Below are positions 41,650-52,253 of a DNA stretch of 52,500 bases, piece after piece (positions within the stretch are counted from its first letter, which is position 1; every line of letters starts with the position of its first letter). The notes under the pieces are model-generated. The model saw nothing but the letters and a program-made list of their open reading frames with translations. It was not told the DNA's origin and made no database searches. The stretch is from Symbiodinium natans (taxonomy: Eukaryota; Sar; Dinophyceae; Suessiales; Symbiodiniaceae). The stretch spans positions 220,001-272,500 of the forward strand of contig CAJNDS010001802.1 of the NCBI GenBank assembly GCA_905221605.1, given 5' to 3'. The position numbers and the translations under genes are program-made.

Positions 41650-41885
41650 TGTTTTCAACTGGGGGGGCTGCGCCCCGCTTAAGCTGGGCAAACTCGCGCA
41701 AAACAAAACAAAACATGGGGTTCTCGGCTTAGCACGCCACGTCACTGCTTGCAAATAGGGGGGGCTGCGCCCCCGCAATCTCCCCCGCTTTTTTACTGTC
41801 GAGCAAGCTCGATGCATACGAATCATTTCTGAAACAAAACATAGGGTTCACGGCTAGCCCCGCGCCCATGTCACTGCCATGATCT
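41650..41885. repeat. Imperfect direct duplication
   Basis: GGGGGGGCTGCGCCCC occurs near 41660 and 41758. AACAAAACATGGGGTTCTCGG near 41706 is matched by AACAAAACATAGGGTTCACGG near 41834. This gives two diverged copies of a roughly 110-bp unit. Confidence 0.7.
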
Positions 41886-43189
41886 CCGCTCCTTGAAACT
41901 CGAGTAATGAACACAAAAAACAAAAGAAGAAGTGAATGGGGTGCAACTGAGATGAAAAAGAGTCTGTCTGGGCCAGCTGAGTTCTTTATGCTTGAAGGGA
42001 TGCTTGAGAGAGAGCTTCCCGTAGCCCCCCCTTGGCTCAAGATGCCGCTTTGCTCAAACTGCTCAGAGGCAGTCACTGGGCCGAAGCCCGGTTGGGAGAA
42101 TCTCTGGACGCACCATTATCACAGTGCTGCACAATTCTCTGGCTCAAATGACGACGAGACTGAGGCAATCATCGTGGTCAGAGAGCTGCTTAAGGATCAA
42201 CTCTGAAACTAAGGTGGATCGGGTTGGCGTCAGTCGATGGAAATGGACTCTGAAGCAGGCTGCGCGTGGCACAAATCGAACTAGACACGTTGCTGAGTCA
42301 AGTGCATCAAGGCCTTTGAAGATACAACGTCCAGAGGTCTGATCTTCTGATATGTTCGAGTTGGTGGCTGGTTCTGCCAGAATTCTCTTGAGCAAGTGAT
42401 CAAGGCAGTGTGCAATGATGGAGACCAAATTGCAGGGTAGGAATGGAAGGTAGCAGTTCAGTCCAAAAACGGCAGAAGGCAGGCGATGGGGGCGGTCGCG
42501 TTTTCCACTCCAACGGACTTGCTTGAACCGCTCTCGCGCAGGGATCTTACATCTGTCTCTGCAAACAAACTGCGGCAAACGCGTTGGACCAGCTTAGGAG
42601 CGTCACTGCCACGGCAATAATATTGCCAAAAGCAAACCGGACAAGCGCTCCATGCGACGCCACCCTCAACAAGTTCACCTTCCTGGCTTTCCTCTTGCCG
42701 ATGTGACGTGAGGCATCTGTCATGTATCAATCGTTTGGATATGGTTGCGCGGACGCCTTCTCAGAGACGAGCATCTTCTGCGGTTGGTCGGAAATGCAGT
42801 CCAGGAGCTTGTAAATCTTGCTTCTTGTCACAACCGCAAATGTGAGGACAGCGCATTAGACGTCTCCAGCGGAACATAAGGCCGATAATTGTTGGAAAGA
42901 ATTTCGTGGTCGTTCTTGACAGACGCTTCTTTCGAGTCTGGGCTCGAGACGCGCAGGGCTCGGATCGGCCGTGATTTTTTCTTTTCCGTTGGTTGGGGCA
43001 GCTGACTGAGGTGACCGTCAATTTAAAACTTGAGTTGCTTGCGGTGCAAAGTTGCCTCCATCGGAAGAGAGGGAACTGGCCTGGTTTGGAGAGTCAGCGC
43101 AGAATCAAATTTTGCAGATGAGCCTTCAAGGTTCGTGGATCTGCTGATGGGTTTGGGCTTCGACATCAGGGGCTGCATCCCGTTACCCT
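41886..43189. other. Non-repetitive island in the repeat block, no gene recognised
   Basis: Open frames of about 70-145 codons occur on both strands without motifs. I cannot support a gene. Confidence 0.35.
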
Positions 43190-43267
43190 TCGGCGAAGGG
43201 GGCTGCCGGGGGCTTCCAAGCCTTCGAAGCCTTTGAAGCCGAAGGGTCGAAGCAGGAAAAGGGGGGG

Positions 43268-43308
<41 letters not shown>

Positions 43309-43665
43309 TCGAGGCTTCGAAGGGTGAGGACGAAGGCTTCGAAGGCGGAAGGGTGAGGACGAAGGGGCTTTGAAGGCTTCGAAGGTGAGGACGAAGGGGG
43401 CTTCGAAGGCTTCGAAGGCGAGGACGAAGGGGGGAGGGCTCGAAGGCTTCGAAGGTGAGGATGAAGGGGGCTTCGAAGGCTTCGAAGGTGAGGACAAAGG
43501 GGGGGGGGTTCGAAAACTTCGAAGGGTGAGGACGAATGGGAGGACGAAGGGGGGGGGGGCTTCGAAGGCTTCGAAGGGTGAGGACGAAGGGGGCTTGGAA
43601 GCTTCGAAAGCGAGGACGAAGGGGGGGGGGGGGTTCGAAGGCTTCGAAGGTGAGAGACGGGGGCA
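43190..43665. repeat. CTTCGAAG minisatellite with poly-G runs
   Basis: Units of about 30-40 bp contain the palindrome CTTCGAAGG followed by (C/T)GAGGACGAAGGGGG. A run of 36 G lies at 43271-43306. The array creates long open frames on both strands that should not be called genes. Confidence 0.9.
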
Positions 43666-43689
43666 TCTCCAGAGTCTCACTTCTCCGAG

Positions 43690-44600
43690 TTTCGAAGAAT
43701 GAGATCCAAAAAACAAAACAAGATTCGGGGGTGGAATTTAGAAGAAGGCCCTTCTCTCTCATTGTTCTTAAAGGAAGCTAATCTTCAGAGTATCACTTTT
43801 CTGAGTTTCGAAAAAAGAGATCCAAAAAACAAAACAAGATTCGGGGGGGGTGGAATTTAGAAGAAGTCCCTTCTCTCTCTGAAAAAACGAAATTACAGGC
43901 CTTTGCAATCCCCCCGCTCTCTAAAAACACTCTCGTCTCTACTCCTCTGATCTTCGAATAATGAATACAAAAAACAAAAGAAGATTCGAGGGGGGTAGAA
44001 TTTAGAATAAATTCCCTTCTCCCTTCTCCTCTGAGTTTTCGAAGAATGAAATACGAAAAACAAAAGATGATTCGAGGGGGGTGGAATTTAGAATAAATTC
44101 CCTTCTCTCTCCTCCTCTGATTTCTCGAATAATGAAATACAAAAAACAAAACAAGATTCGAGGGGGGTGGAATTTAGAATACATTCCCTTCTCCCTTCTC
44201 CCTTCCTCTCACTCCGCATTCTCGCTTCTCCCTTCCTCCCACTCCCTCGTCTGTGATTTAAAATAAAGTCTACTTCTATAAACAAAAACCGTCTCGTCAC
44301 TACTCGGGGCGGAATTTAGAATAATTCCCTTCTCTCTTCTCCTCTGATTTTTCGAAAGATGAAATACAAAAAACAAAAAAGATTTGAGGGGGGTGGAATT
44401 TAGAACACATTCCCTTCTCTCTTCTCCCTTCCTCCCACTCCACATTCTCTCTTCTCCCTTCCTCCAACTGCCTCGTCTCTATATAATTTGAAATATAATC
44501 CCTTCTCTCTTCCCCTTCCTCCCACTTTGCAAGAAGTAAATGGGGGCCGATGAAATACAAAAAACAAAACAAGATTTGAGGGAGTGGAATTTAGAGCGAG
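43690..44600. repeat. Tandem array with GGTGGAATTTAGAA core
   Basis: About eight units of roughly 80-130 bp with a shared core GGGGTGGAATTTAGAATAA, a CCCTTCTCTCTTCTCC tract and ATGAAATACAAAAAACAAAA. Cores lie near 43731, 43850, 43995, 44071, 44167, 44311, 44393 and 44584. Open frames such as F-V-F-H-Y-S-R-N-Q come from the repeat. Confidence 0.88.
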
Positions 44601-45399
44601 TAAGAGGGGCGGGGCAGTTGGGGTTTGGGGGTGCGCGGAGCCTTGCGCAAGGGCCTGAAGTAGAATAGCAGAGATTGCGCGGTGGCAGCGGACCTCCGCA
44701 CCTGAGGCACAGCGCGACGCAGCTGGACAGGCGTCTTTGCTGTTAGCCGCGCAAGCCGCCCCAGAGCCACTGTTTGGGGGGCTAGACCGCCATGCGTTTT
44801 GCACCGCCGTGCATCCAGACGCAGCGTGCTGAGCCTGGTTGGGGCACCCAGCGTGCGCAGCAGAGGCGCCTTTGGCGTCGGACTCTTATGTGCGGATTGC
44901 CCACTCTTGGGGCACGTCCGTGTACTGCGCAGGTTGGCAGGCCGGCCCGAATGCGGGCGTTGCTCAGCCTGACTCCGCAGCCCTGCCGACTGCCTGGCAG
45001 GCCAACAGAATTTGCGCACAGGCAAGAAGGGCGTTGATGCGCGCAAGTCCAAGTCAGCAGAAATAGGACACCATGCTGTCAGGTGTTATTCCCGCATCTG
45101 CGTAAGCAACCTGCGTAAACGACAAAGCCCGATGACCACCAAAAATGCTCCCTCGGGAGGGAGGGTTTGTTCTGACCTCTTCACCCCCGGAAAGCTGTCT
45201 TGTCAGTTGTCGACGAACGCAAGAACACCGAAGCCTGAAGCCAGCCCAGAAGCGCCACACCTGGGGCAAGAGGTCAAGGAACTCGAGTGCTCTTACAATA
45301 AATCTGCAGATACGATGCAGGGAAGGTGGCCTGGCAGGTAAAGCAGAGTGCATGAGAACGTCTAGCCTGGTCGTCGCTTTCAAGCCCGATTTGCGCCTG
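44601..45399. other. No gene recognised
   Basis: GC-rich DNA with overlapping open frames on both strands (minus 44591-45052, 153 codons; plus 44839-45066). None has a recognised motif. The overlap looks like composition rather than a gene. Confidence 0.3.
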
Positions 45400-45680
45400 G
45401 CTCTGCAAATAACGAGATTTCTGTCCCTTCTGGAGAGGTTCGAGGCATCAATTGAAGAGGTCTGCCCACTGTCGGGCCTTCCGGAAAATTTTGGGCCTTC
45501 TGGCCAAGGTTCCGGCAACCGTTTGCAAGTTCTAATCACTTCTGGGCCTTCTGGAGAAATTTTTAGGCAGCAGTTTGAGGTCTACTCACTGCTGAGCCTT
45601 TCAAAGAAGCTTTAGCAGCAGTTTGAGAGATCTAATCACTTCTGGCAGCAGTTGGAGAAGTCGACCAGAATGAGCCTTCC
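45400..45680. repeat. GGGCCTTCTGGAGAAATTTT...GCAGCAGTTTGAGAGG minisatellite
   Basis: Four to five diverged units of about 48-60 bp with CTAATCACTTCTGGGCCTTC and GGCAGCAGTTTGAG. Same family as 41527-41640. Confidence 0.8.
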
Positions 45681-46015
45681 GGAGTCTATGAGCCACAGCG
45701 TTATATAAGCTAACAGGGCCACAACCGGATTGCAGGCCGATGACAGCAATGACGCGTGAGAAGTGTCCCTGCCAGGCACCACTCCAGCATGAGGGCACCT
45801 CCAGCATGAACAGGCTTGTTAGGCACTTTTCCAGCAGAAACAGAAGCGTCCTCATCTGAGCCAGAGCGGGCGAATGCGAAAACCGACGCATAGCTATCCG
45901 AGCGCAACGTCGAGCGAGAGACTTAAGGGCACCAGTCACCTGACAACGGTGATTCGCATTACAATGGCTGGTACAGCCATACAGATCCCAAGGGGCAGCT
46001 TCGAAGTCCCTTCGC

Positions 46016-46220
46016 GCTGAAGGTCTGAAGCCCCCCTTCGGCTTATAAGAACGATCGAGGACTCTTCGTCCTTACCTTCAAGTCTTCGACGCGCTCTCCT
46101 CCGTCCTCACCTTCAATCCTTTAGAAGCCCCCCCTTCGTTCTCACCTTCGAAGGCTTGGAAGCCTCTTCGTTCTCACTCTTCAACGCCGAATCGAAGCCC
46201 CTTCGTTTTACTGAGGTTGG
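46016..46220. repeat. GAAGCCCCCCTTCGG / CTTCGAAGG family, copy 1
   Basis: Contains AGGTCTGAAGCCCCCCTTCGGC, matched at about 46640-46662, and CCTTCGAAGGCTTGGAAGCC like the 43.2-kb array. Confidence 0.7.
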
Positions 46221-46371
46221 TGGGGGGTTCGAACCTTGGTTCAACCCGAACTCTTTTCCTTCTGTGGAGAAAGGGAAGAAGAGAGAAGGGACTTTAATAT
46301 GGAAGCTCACTGTGGAAGATCACTGTGGAAGCAGAAAATTTGCCGGACGAACGTGCGTTCTTTGTAGACCT

Positions 46372-46440
46372 AAACCCTCAACCCTCAACACTCAACCCTC
46401 AACCCTCAACCCTCAAGAACCCTAAACCCTAAACCCTCAA
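46372..46440 (-). repeat. Telomere-like CCCTAAA/CCCTCAA repeats
   Basis: About 70 bp of AACCCTCAACCCTCAA and CCCTAAACCCTAAA units; TTTAGGG is on the minus strand, opposite to the 31-kb blocks. Confidence 0.8.
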
Positions 46441-46539
46441 AGCGCTTGTGTCTCCTGTGTTGCTCCGCCGCTACTTTTGGATCACAGCAACACGCCATGC
46501 TGGGAAAAGCCGGCAGAATCCGAGAACCTTCACGAAGGG

Positions 46540-46690
46540 GGGGCTTCAGTTGATGAAGGGCTTCATCCTCCCCTTCAAAGCCTTCGAAGCCTTCGAAGCC
46601 TTCGAAGGCAAAGAGTCGAAGGGGAACCCTTCGCACTAAAGGTCTTGAAGCCCCCCTTCGGCTCGTAATAAGAACGAAGGGTACCTTGTG
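46540..46690. repeat. GAAGCCCCCCTTCGG / CTTCGAAGG family, copy 2
   Basis: Three tandem CCTTCGAAG units followed by AGGTCTTGAAGCCCCCCTTC; a diverged duplicate of 46016-46220. Confidence 0.75.
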
Positions 46691-47779
46691 GCCTGGAGAC
46701 GCAACTTGAAAGATTAGGTGAATCGTGCTCATGTTGCGGAGATCAACTCTTCCGCAAGGTTTCCGGCACAGCTTTCCAACATGGCGAGAGCACGATTTTC
46801 CAACCTGTCAGTGGCAGGCCGTCGTGACATGAACTGCAGTAAATCCCCTGCTTATGTGGAAGGGTGTGCTGCTGTAAGTCTTGTGGACTTGGCCGGCGGT
46901 CCACCGGCGTAAACTGCTTAATGCGGCATGCTTTATTGCAACAGGAACGGTTGAGGCCAGCCACAATCCCTTCTACAATGAGTGGTGAATGCACCGTAAC
47001 AATTTGGGATCTCTGCGCAGCTGCTTAGCTTGCCTGGAACTGCTCCTCTTCTTAAGCAAGAGTCCTGACACCCGTAGGTGCACCCTTGTGTGATTGGCGA
47101 TGTCTGTATTTAGTTGGACCAGCTTCCAAGGCAAAAGCAGCGTGACTTGAGCTCTGCTTTCTGATTCAGATGTAGAATTCTTGCAGGCGCAGGGTAAGGC
47201 AGCTTGCAGAAGAAGGTGCTGGCAAGCCTGATAAACCGTTTGCCTTAGTTTCCATTGAGCTACTTTGGTGCCCACACGTGCTGGCAGGAGCCGTTGGAAT
47301 TGAGCTGCTTAAACGTATGCGTGAGCAACAACCCTGCTCCGGTCGCAGACGGAGGACATGATACCCCGGCGCTCCGAGCACGCAGAGTGACCCGTCTCCC
47401 TGCTTACAGAATACCTCATCGAGGTTGCTGATCGGCTCCTTCACTTGCCGGAGACCTTTCCAGCATCATACTTGCAGCTCCATGACCCGCTGGTTCTCTA
47501 ATTCATAGACCTGCAAGCAATGCTAGGCAGCAATGCGCTACAGCTTGACCGGGCCTTCCTAGGACTCCATTGGAGGGTATGGTTTCCTCACCGCAGTGAC
47601 TGTTCTTCGCGGTTGCCCGACATCCCAGGAGTTCGTAATACACAGTTCCCAGCAATGCTGTGTTACAGTGATCCGAACTGCTGGATAGGTGCCCTACTGC
47701 TGGCGAGCGTTTGAGGCCACCAGAATGGCCCCGGGAACGCGCAGCAGGTCTGCCTATTGTTCCCACAATCCGAGCAACG
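46691..47779. other. Right edge of the repeat block, no gene recognised
   Basis: No exon I can support. This is the likely 5' flank of the plus-strand exons that follow. Confidence 0.3.
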
Positions 47780-50214
47780 CATCACAGACCTCCAGGCCAA
47801 CGTGCACATGCCTGAGACTGTAGACGAGAGGGATAGAAATGGCTTGTTTACGGTACAAGAACAGGTGCAGAAGTCGAGCTTGCGAGAACGGGCGACGTCT
47901 GTTAGACACGCGAGTCTGGAAACGGCCAGGCCGAAACAGGTGCCTGCAATTAATGCGTTCGTGAGGGCCACTCGAACAGCTGATGGCTCCTGGCAATGAT
48001 GGCAGTGGCCTCGCCCCCTGAGACTGCTTCTGCAAGAATGAACACATTCAAATGGAATCGGTGGCCTTTGGCTACTCTTGGATAGCCCTACTGGCTGATC
48101 ACCATGCAGTGAGACGCCGCTCGATGCCTTCCATGAGCACGCAGCAGGCATATGGATACGGGAGCCCCTGTGCGGGTTCACCGAGGAAGAAAATGCAACA
48201 GCCTAATGGGGCCGCTGTCAGTCACTGTTTGTTGGAGCGTAAGACAAGGCATCCGCGACGCTTCCCTGTGAGGGGGTGGCGGAGTGGGGCTGTTTTTCGG
48301 AGAGTCTTCTCTTGGCCTTGTGTTCAAAGGGAGCATCAACCTGCGGTGCGGGCCCTCTTGTCGGTGCCCACGCAGAGGCTCCAAGGTAAGTCCCCAAGCT
48401 TGCAATTCTGACACGGTGCTCCAGCAAGTTTGGAAGCTGAAGAAGGGATCTTGCCCTCTGCACTCGTACGTTGAATCACGGTATAAGATGGTGCTTTCCC
48501 TCTGCCAGGTGGCCTTCAGCACCCAAGCAGCAGCTAATGACGGCGTGGCAAAGAGAGAGACCCCTACCTTACTTACGTTCAGTGGGGAGAGCAATGCTGG
48601 CCACCTTTTGTTCACGAAAGGCCTGCATGTGCGAGACTTTGGCCACGTCTTGGTCAGCAATGCGCCACAAGCTTGCTTGGGTACGCAGGTCTTCTTGACC
48701 GCCAATCATCCCTCCTGTCGCGCAGGCTGCCATTGCAGGCCCCAACTCCGTCTCGATAAGGCGGTGTCAGGAAAATCAGCGACCGAGCCTTCTGGTGAGA
48801 GAGAAGGTCGCTCGCGCAAACCCGGCCTTACTGCAATACAGAAAGCAAGAGGCTCTACTCGTGACAAAACCACAAACGCCAAAGGTGGGCCCCGTCGAGC
48901 ACGCTGTGGTCATGGCAGAGAAGTATCTTTTCAGCGCCCCAAAGTTGGCAACAAGGAAGTTTTTGAAAACACCCATGTCCCATGTTCGAGAATGCCCAAC
49001 TTCTGGGCAGCCTGGCGTGCCATGAGGCTCGGCTCATGTGTGCTTCACCCAGTTCCTCCTCAGGTAGGCTGGACCTAAGATCTTGGCAAATTGAGAGACG
49101 AATCCAATGGGTGCCTTGGCAGAGATTTGGTGCCCGAAGGTAAGTACTATGTCGATTAGCCCAGCTGAGCTCCAAACTGGTGCCAATTTGGCTCTCCCCT
49201 TCAGAATGATCCGACTCGCATGAAAGCGCATGAGCGTGTTTTTCCACTGCCTGGAGCACCAGTGATGAAGACGACTGGAGGGCACTCTTACGGGCACTTC
49301 CTCGATTGCGAAGAGCTGTTCCGGCCCACCCCAGGAGACTACAGATACAGCGAATTGACCAGAAGGATTGGCGGACTTTGCTGACCCCATATGTGGAGAA
49401 AGCTGTCAGATCGTCGTTGATTTGGCTGCGCTTCGATCCAATTGACGGAAGCGGAGAAGCTCGGATGCGTAAGTTGCACAGGCCTGCTCTGACCGCACCC
49501 AGGCCTACATACATGGCGGTTAATGCCGCACTATGGGGCATGTGCAAGTGGGCAAGCGCCGGTTGCATTGTGAGAGCTGCTTCTACTGCGCCCATGCGAG
49601 CTTTAACTGAAGCAGGCAGATTACTCCCCTCGACCCCAGGGTACAGAGCGGTGGCCCAGACTTGTCGAGCTTGTGGCAGGAGCAATGCATGGGACGCATT
49701 GCCGCTGAACGAGAGCAGCAGAGGCTTTTGCGTTAGGTCAAACCTTGTTTGCTTGCCCTGGCCTTCTTGGACTTGCTCCATTTCCAACCCTGTGACCGCA
49801 TATGAGTTGGCAGTGTGGAGGATACTGTGACCGCACTCGCCCGGTGGGGTGAAATGTGTACGCAGGGAAGCCGAAGGCATGGACAGCATGCACCCTTAGG
49901 GCGAGGCTTTCATCCCAGTGTCGCCTGAGACCAAAGATTGAGGCCTGAGACTCCGGGGCAAAAAGCAGCCACGGTGTATTTGCCTGCGTAAAGAAGGCAT
50001 GAGCCAAGGACCGCCAGCTGCCCTTTCGGGTATTAGGTCTACTGCGCTACTTGGGCGACCCGAGCAAGAAGAAAGGATTTCTCTTTTCCAGTGCATCAAT
50101 ACATCCGGGAAAAGCTGGATACGGACTGGCCCCACTGCTGCAAGATGCTCTTGCCCTTGACACCGTAACCGTGAACAAAGGAGGGGAGATGGCATCAGCA
50201 AGCGGTTCGCCATA
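47780..50214 (+). CDS. Unrecognised multi-exon gene (partial model)
   Basis: A series of plus-strand coding-like exons. About 47790-47940 reads ETVDERDRNGLFTVQEQVQK. A stretch ending at 48389-48390 reads VRALLSVPTQRLQ before a GTAAGT donor. About 48514-48690, after CCAG, reads VAKRETPTLLTFSGESNAGH. About 48795-48975 reads KVGPVEHAVVMAEKYLFSAP. From 49206, after CAG, an open stretch of about 58 codons reads GHSYGHFLDCEELFRPTPGD. An overlapping frame reads FDPIDGSGEARM before GTAAGT (about 49460). About 49641-49735 reads LWQEQCMGRIAAEREQQRLL. The last exon (about 50029-50214) reads LRYLGDPSKKKGFLFSSASI and ends in TAA. No family recognised. The long minus-strand frame opposite (48855-49889) lacks such character. 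These exons could belong to more than one gene. Confidence 0.45.
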
Positions 50215-50904
50215 AATAAGCAGGTCCCGGCAGGATCGCAATGCGGGATTGAACTCTGCCATACCCACTAGCAGGGAATGTTCGGCTCCGGTCGACTGGC
50301 CCTAAGATCTGCCTGCCGCCACGCAAGCTCATGCACATAACGACCCAGTGACGCTCAGGCAAACACCGAGTGCTGTCTAGCCTGTGCGCCTGCTAAGGAG
50401 GTGTTGCGAAGGCATTGTAGGTGAATTCGGTCAAGGTGTCCAAGCTCATTCGTGCGCTGCTGGCCTGGCTGTGTATGGTTGTAGCAACAGCGGGGTCAAA
50501 GCTTTGGGTGCAAGAAACCAGTCATGCCTTCAGTCAGGTCCTTGGGTTGAGTCATGTCCCTGAGGCAGGAAGTCAGTCTTGTTATAGCAAGTTGTGACGT
50601 GGACGGTGAAGCCAGGCAGACGTAGAGTGTATTCCTTTTTCTGAACCCGATTGGTGAAAGACCAATGTGTACCTTGACGTTCTGTCTGAAGGCGCGAAGT
50701 GCTTCTTAGACGGTCAGCGACCATTGACTCGTATGGCAGGCATGCCCCAGCTTCGGCGCTCCGGTTGACACAGGTCCTCGCCAGAAGCAGAAGAACACCT
50801 CTTGCGTCCTTCACCCTTTAGGGGACGACCGGTAGTATAATACTGACATTGGCGTGCGGTGATTGGGGGGCGGGTTTCCTGCACCTGTCCTTTAAGAACT
50901 TTGT
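50215..50904. other. No gene recognised
   Basis: Downstream of the plus-strand exons; nothing supportable seen. Confidence 0.35.
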
Positions 50905-51540
50905 AAATTGCCAAAGGGTGAAAGGGGTTTCCGCAGGGTTTCCGTTCATGTTTGTTAAGCTTCTGGAGGGTTTCCCTGGGTTTCCCTACAGTTTCGCGAG
51001 GGTTTCCGCGGGGTTTCTGGGGGTTTCCGTGGGTTTCCTTAGATTTCGTGCATGTGTTAAGACATATTGGATGGTTTTGGTAGGTTCCTCAAGGGTTTCG
51101 TGAGGGTTTCCGTGGGATTTCGTGCAGTTTTTGAACTTTCCGGAGGTTTGCCTGAATTTCTCTAAAGTTTTGTGAGGGTTTCCGCGGATGTCCGTGGGTT
51201 TTGTCAAGTTTTGCCTTGGTTTTTTAAAAAGCTTTCAGATGGTTTTTCTGGGGTTTTCTCAGGTTTGCAGGGTTTCAGTGGGTTTTGTTAGATTTTGCGT
51301 AGGTTTTTGAAGCTCTCGGAAGGTTTTTCTAATGTCTTGTGAAGGTTACCGTGGGTTTTCCATGGTTTTTGACAGCTTTGAAGGTTTCCGTGGGTTTCTT
51401 GGGGCTGTGTGAGGGTTTCCACGGGGTTTCTGTGGGTTTTCTTACATAGGTCGTGCGCAGGTCTTTAAAGCTTCCAGTGGAGCTTTGTGAGGGTTCCTGC
51501 AAAATCTCCGCGGGGTTTCGATTGGTTTTCTCATGCTTTG
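50905..51540. repeat. GGGTTTCCGTGGGTTTC minisatellite
   Basis: About 630 bp of degenerate 16-35 bp units built on GGGTTTCCG(C/T)GGGTTT, with interspersed TTTCGTGAGGG and AGATTTTGCG variants. Strongly T/G on the plus strand and nearly free of C runs. It ends where coding-like sequence starts. Confidence 0.85.
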
Positions 51541-51559
51541 CGCGCTTTGGAAAAAGATG

Positions 51560-51960
51560 TCAGAAGCTTCAGCGAGGGTTTCCATGAGCTTCCATGGCAC
51601 CATGGATTTCCTCAGCGTTACTTCAAGCTTTGGAATTTGTCACATGATGCGGTCGGCGCTCGTCCAGATAGGCAAGATGCAAGCGGCAGTGTGTCGTGCG
51701 GCTTTGCAGCGCTGCCAGGTGAGGTTGTGGAGGTGGATGCTGATGGCAGGGAGAATCAGAAGTGACGCGGCCAGGCAGCAGGAGCCGCTGGGGCTGGGGC
51801 TAACCCAGCTGTGTTTTTCCGCAGGAGTAGGCTTTCCATATGTGCTCCGGGTCTTTGCGCAGGAAATTGTTCCGAGGCCAGATTCTGGGTCCGCTTTTGT
51901 GTGCAAAAGTCACGTCCGCTTGTGCGTGGCCTCCCTGGTGCCCGTTTCTATTATGTTGAT
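51560..51960 (+). CDS. Coding-like exons, unrecognised (partial)
   Basis: An open stretch up to about 51718 ends RQDASGSVSCGFAALP before CAG/GTGAGG. It resumes after a clear acceptor TTTTTCCGCAG (51814-51824) with GFPYVLRVFAQEIVPRPDSG in one frame. Splicing would remove an intron of about 106 nt. A further acceptor TTGTTTACAG at 52481-52490 region (window end) suggests that the gene continues to the right. No family recognised. Confidence 0.35.
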
Positions 51961-52106
51961 CACTTCCGCAAGAAAGCTGCCTGTGGGGGGTCGTTGTTCT
52001 TAAAAAAAAAAAATTCTCCACGCTAGGAGCTTGCCTGTGGGTCAGAGTTGCTGTAGCGTCGCAATCTGGGGAGCGCAGGGGCTCGAAAAATGCAGATTTA
52101 GCGATG

Positions 52107-52141
52107 CCAAAATTGGGGCCGCCAGGCGGCCCCAATTTTGG
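52107..52141. repeat. Perfect inverted repeat, 17-bp arms
   Basis: CCAAAATTGGGGCCGCC, one A, then its exact complement GGCGGCCCCAATTTTGG. It would fold into a near loop-less hairpin or cruciform. It lies in the presumed intron between plus-strand exons. Confidence 0.95.
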
Positions 52142-52205
52142 GGTCGCAGTTCCAGCCTTTTCATGTATTTACACATTATAATAAGGGAAGCTGGGTGCAT
52201 TTCGT

Positions 52206-52253
52206 GGCCCCATTTTTGGGGCCGCGAGACGGCCCCATTTTTGGGGTCGCAAG
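52206..52253. repeat. Related GGCCCCATTTTTGGGG repeat pair
   Basis: Two direct copies of GGCCCCATTTTTGGGG(C/T)CGC separated by GAGAC. Each is itself nearly palindromic and they share the GGCCCCAATTTTGGGG design of the 52107-52141 repeat, so they are one family. Confidence 0.88.

Noticed and set aside
43166-43762. Pro/Phe/Ser-rich open frames up to 198 codons
   Set aside because: Created by the CTTCGAAG minisatellite and poly-G runs; not credible genes.
43793-44572. Several similar frames with F-V-F-H-Y-S-R-N-Q-R-R
   Set aside because: They are the same tandem repeat unit translated repeatedly.
48855-49889. 344-codon minus-strand frame
   Set aside because: It lies opposite several plus-strand stretches with better protein character and donor/acceptor sites, and has no recognisable domain.
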